In this document: positions 60,236-64,000 of the stretch, in pieces
Layout of the letters: every line of letters starts with the position of its first letter
Position numbering within the stretch: the stretch's first letter is position 1
Assembly: GCA_963920765.1 (NCBI GenBank)
Contig: OY987246.1
Coordinates: forward strand, 9,922,501 to 9,986,500
Source: Ulota crispa
Taxonomy: Eukaryota > Streptophyta > Bryopsida > Orthotrichales > Orthotrichaceae
DNA length: 64,000 nucleotides
Reading direction: 5' to 3'
The notes under the pieces: generated by a model
Told to the model about the DNA's origin: nothing
What the model saw: only the letters and a program-made list of their open reading frames with translations
Database searches by the model: none
Translations under genes and position numbers: made by a program

Positions 60236-63004
60236 CAAAGACACATCAAAATAAATGAACTTCAAAAAGATTTGGATGGTTTGATAATATTATTTTAAGT
60301 TTATTTTGAAAACATTAAACAAGTTTTGGAGGCTAGCATGTCATTAAATCTTATTGTTTCTTAACCAAAATTTAGAATGACAATGGACAATCTTGTGGTG
60401 ATTAAATGCTTGGCATACATGGTAAAATAGTAAAAAAACAAACAAACACTATGGATGGAATCTAAGAAAATTTGGTCAATTGGGTATTATAGGTTTAGAT
60501 AGGAGAGTCCAATTTTTTTGTTGACATACTTACTACTCATGATTTGATGAAACCAAGTTTTCATAGTAAAAATTTGAAATTTTGATAGATGTGTTGTAAA
60601 TTTGGTCACCAAATTTGGATTTTTTTTATAATATAATAAATATGAGATTACAAGAGTTGTTGATAACTTTTTAAAGCCCTTAATCTTGTTCATAATGGAA
60701 GCTCTACTAGAATGTGTTGTTCAATAGTGTCTTCAACTTCTTCTAAATCAATTTCAAATCAATCTAATATTTTCATTAATGGCATGTTTTATTATAAATT
60801 ATTATCAATTTCAAGCATGATAGTCGATTAAGCAATTTTAGCATCCAAATCAAAAGTATAAAGGATTGGTTTCTAACTCAATATTAGGCATTTTTGGTGT
60901 TTAATTTAAAGTTAAAGTCAATTCAACATTATTAGAGTCCTGAGATAATAAGTTGCAGTCCTATCTTTATAATTTTCTCAAGCAATCAATAACTTGCCAA
61001 ATCTAAAACTAATTACATATTTAAAACACCTAGAAAAAGGAGCAAATTCTGTTAAAGTTTGACTTAAATGTAGTAAAGATAAGTGTTAGAAAAAAATCAT
61101 TTGAAAAAAGAACCAATTATGATTTACATGCTTTTTAAATCAATGCATGTTTGTTAACAATTTACCACTAGTATATTCTCAATCTATTCTCAATGTATTG
61201 TACAACAGGCTTGCTTGAGTTGAGACAATTTCAAGTTCTAAATGGCAATTAAAAACCACAAAGATGTTAATGATGTTAATAACAGCGGATAAATATGGCA
61301 CTCATTTGTGCAAAATTACACTTGACATAAATGAAATTTAAAAAATCTACTTTTCAAATTCTAATACGTTTTTTCCCCTTGAGCTGGCTTTTCAAATATG
61401 TAATCACTTTTGAATTTGATGAAGGATTGAATGCGTGGGAGGGGTTTTAAAAGGGACTACAACTTAATGTCAAGGACTCTAATAAGTCAACCTATAAACT
61501 TAAAACCAATAAACATATGTTTTTGTTTTTCATGATTTCAAAATGTTATAGTTGTTAAGGTAAAGATTCCATGGGAAATCTTCAAAATAGCAAGTGTTGC
61601 TCTTTGAGTAGCTTGTTGTTTCTTATGTTAATTTATTTATATTTATCTATATTATTAGAAATGCATACAATGAAACCAAAAACCATGAAATTCAAAAATA
61701 CTCTAGTAATGGAAAATTTAAGTTTCAAAACAACTAAAAAGTCAACCGAAGACAAAATTACATCAACTAGCAATAGAAGAAAATAATCTCCATAGGAGTT
61801 TGAGTTACAAACCTTCTATAGCCAACAACTAAATCAATTACAAACTCATGTAAATAAAATAAAACACAAACAAATAGCTCAATTTTTCCACAATAAAATA
61901 GGGACAAACTACAAAATTAGATCTCCCATAGTTTTGAGCTTTTTTTCATAATCTCCATTTTATACTAAAAATGCTCATTTATTTATGAAATATATTAGTA
62001 TCTTTCCTATTTTGGGTACTCTACTTAGAGGTTAATTTTCAACCAACCAACTTCAATCATCTTTTGCTTGTATGCTATATAAATTCAAATGTACTTATTA
62101 AACATCAATTATTCAATTAATCAATTTATTTATAAAAACACCATTGAAAAGACATGAAAATCGCAAACAATCGGTACAAAAGATAGGTAGAATAGTATTA
62201 AAGTGCTTATTAACTATATCCATCAAAACAACAGGGTTCATTTTGTTTAAACCTTCACATCAAAAACTAAAAAATAATGACAAGCAACGAGAACTTAAAT
62301 ATCAGCAGACCGTGCAAAGCTTACTTGATATACTTGTCTTAAATTTTGTTGAACAAAACAATTAGATTGGTTTTAAAAAACATAGTCTTCTACAGTTGTT
62401 AAAATTCCAAATTATGGTAATCAAAATATCCATGTCAATCCTAAATGCTTACCTAAGCCTAGTAATTATTTTCATGAAAGACAACTGGATACTCAATTTA
62501 TCAACATCAATTATAAACACTGTACAAATCATACGTAAGTTGGATGTAGTGTAAAAATTATTGGCTGTTGCATGATAAATATCAATAATAGAGATTTTCA
62601 AAATCATAAACGTTTATCATCTAAGACATGCATGATGTGGCACAAATTTCATCATAATAGAATAAACTTTGTTGTAGAAGTAACATGGTACAACATTAGA
62701 ATACATGCTTGCAAGTTTTGACAAGCAATTTTCCTCACGTATGGTTGTTGAGGGAAATTAGACAATATAATCAAATCAATTTATCAAGTAATTTTATCAT
62801 TTAACAAACATCATATTTTTTGTAATAAAATTTTCATAATACGTTGACTTTTATCCTAACTTTGAAATCCTCCAATACCACAAATAGAACATATGGTAAC
62901 AAATTACGTGTTATTCAAGACAATAAATGTTCTTAGTGTGTTTCAATGCAAGCATGCACATGAATGTGGATAAGGTTAGAAATTCCAAAATTCTACAATA
63001 TTAA

Positions 63005-63926
63005 CCCCTAAAGGACCATGGCCTTTATTTTGTCAAAAGACACTCAAAACTGCTACTTCTATGGCAAAAAGTAAAATAGTTTGAAAATTGGTCTTTTTGC
63101 ATATGTAACCGTAAGATCTTGTACTAGACTTGTATAAGAATGTGTTATTCAAAACTTAATAACTTTGACCGCACATATTGCAAGATATTTGCATTTAAAG
63201 TGTATAAAACAAGCATTTTTGCTCCTTGCACGATTAGATTATTTGACTTTGAACTTTTTTGACTTAAATTTTTTGCACCATGGAGTTTTGAGGTTTATTT
63301 TTTTATGGTGGAGAATTGAGTTGAGAGTCTTAGGAAAATTACCAAAACAAAACAAACTTATTTTAAATTCTTAAAAGAACATTAAATAGAAGAAGGTTTG
63401 AGATTGAACAATATCTTACATTGTTAATAACCTTGCAATGGAAGTGAATTACAACAATCACAATGGTGAGATTGTTCTAGCAAGCAATTTTGACCCTTTC
63501 CAAAAGTTTTTTTTGAAAAAATGTTAAATTTGCATTCAAAAATGAAGTTTATAAGTTAATTTTACAGAGCAGAACCACACCTACCTGCAAACTAAAACTT
63601 CTCATAACTTTCATCTCATCTATTAGAATTGAATGATTCAAAGCTCCCCACGTCTATATAAGTCTAAAGAACCTAATCTAGATTTTTATTCTAAAACAAT
63701 GAAATTTTTTAAGAAGTTTTTGGCTGCTAGGGGAGCAGCATTTTCTAGATTTTCATGCATAACATCTTCAATAAATGTTGGAATGAAGAAAAAATTACAT
63801 TCCCACGTAGATCTATGAATTTCTCACCTTCAATAAAAGTTTCAAAAAATTACACAAAGTAGTTTAGCCATAGGTACGTGCCCAAAATCCCATTTGTCCC
63901 TTGTAGGGACAACGGTCCTGTAGGGA
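63005..63926. mobile_element. TTAA-flanked TIR element, 922 bp (TTAA group, copy J)
   Basis: TTAA borders are at 63001-63004 and 63927-63930. The left end is CCCCTAAAGGACCATGGCC; the right end, reverse-complemented, is TCCCTACAGGACCGTTGTCC. It is the inverted relative of copy I at 8492-9407: similar length, collinear, clearly diverged by substitutions and small indels. Confidence 0.85.
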
Positions 63927-64000
63927 TTAATGATTATTTTAATGTTGGTGCAATTCTTGGAGTTGGAGTTTTGTGCAATTGGCTTATTGTGGGCTAATAA

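Larger units (their letters stand above)
58818..63000. other. AT-rich intergenic region
   Basis: No gene was recognised. It contains the small TIR element at 59550-59706 and the 28-bp array at 60125-60235. A possible lone TTAA-group end, TTAACTCTTAAATGAC, lies at 59100-59115. Confidence 0.6.

Overview
The window is nuclear DNA of a land plant. Its genes have many short introns with GT..AG borders. Three of its protein families are plant-typical: a hevein-domain secreted protein, a coiled-coil protein with an AIR9-like C-terminal domain, and a peroxisomal-type copper amine oxidase. The intergenic DNA is AT-rich and dense in short terminal-inverted-repeat (TIR) elements. I cannot place it more precisely; an early-diverging land plant is possible, but that is a guess. 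No bacterial features (operons, Shine-Dalgarno sites, CRISPR) and no tRNA or rRNA genes were seen.

Layout. 1-4.2 kb: a decayed Ty3/gypsy retrotransposon on the minus strand, running off the left edge. 4.2-15.1 kb: AT-rich repeat land with two TTAA-flanked elements, a 900-bp palindrome, a third TTAA element, a TA-flanked element and a two-exon pseudogene. 15.6-16.2 kb: an intronless Yae1-type gene (+). 20.3-27.4 kb: a 21-exon coiled-coil/AIR9-domain gene (-). 28-31.5 kb: TIR elements and a 76-bp tandem duplication. 31.7-38.2 kb: a 22-exon VPS33 gene (+). 38.5-44.7 kb: a minisatellite carrying nested TTAA elements, palindromic elements, and a tandem duplication with an element in one copy only. 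44.9-45.2 kb: a double hevein-domain protein (-). 46-49 kb: more elements. 49.2-55.4 kb: a 13-exon copper amine oxidase gene (-), with TIR elements in two introns. 56-64 kb: repeat land with a nested pair of TTAA elements, a small TA-flanked element, a 28-bp tandem array and a last TTAA element that is an inverted copy of the one at 8.5 kb.

The protein genes are ordinary, unlinked housekeeping or secreted functions: Fe-S cluster delivery adaptor, vacuolar fusion, peroxisomal amine oxidation, cell-wall defence. They do not form a pathway. I assembled all three spliced genes exon by exon with phases that close; predicted lengths are 735 aa (coiled-coil), 603 aa (VPS33) and 820 aa (amine oxidase).

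The most unusual signal is a group of nine short elements. All are flanked by TTAA and have related ends (consensus about CCCCTGAGCGCC or CCCCTAAACGACC). Two cases are nested insertions and one pair is in inverted orientation. The flank and end pattern is that of piggyBac-type transposons, which to my knowledge are rarely described in land plants. Separate TA-flanked families, one with a preserved empty site next door, and two elements with perfect 9-bp target duplications (Mutator-like) show that at least three DNA-transposon mechanisms have acted here. No transposase was found.
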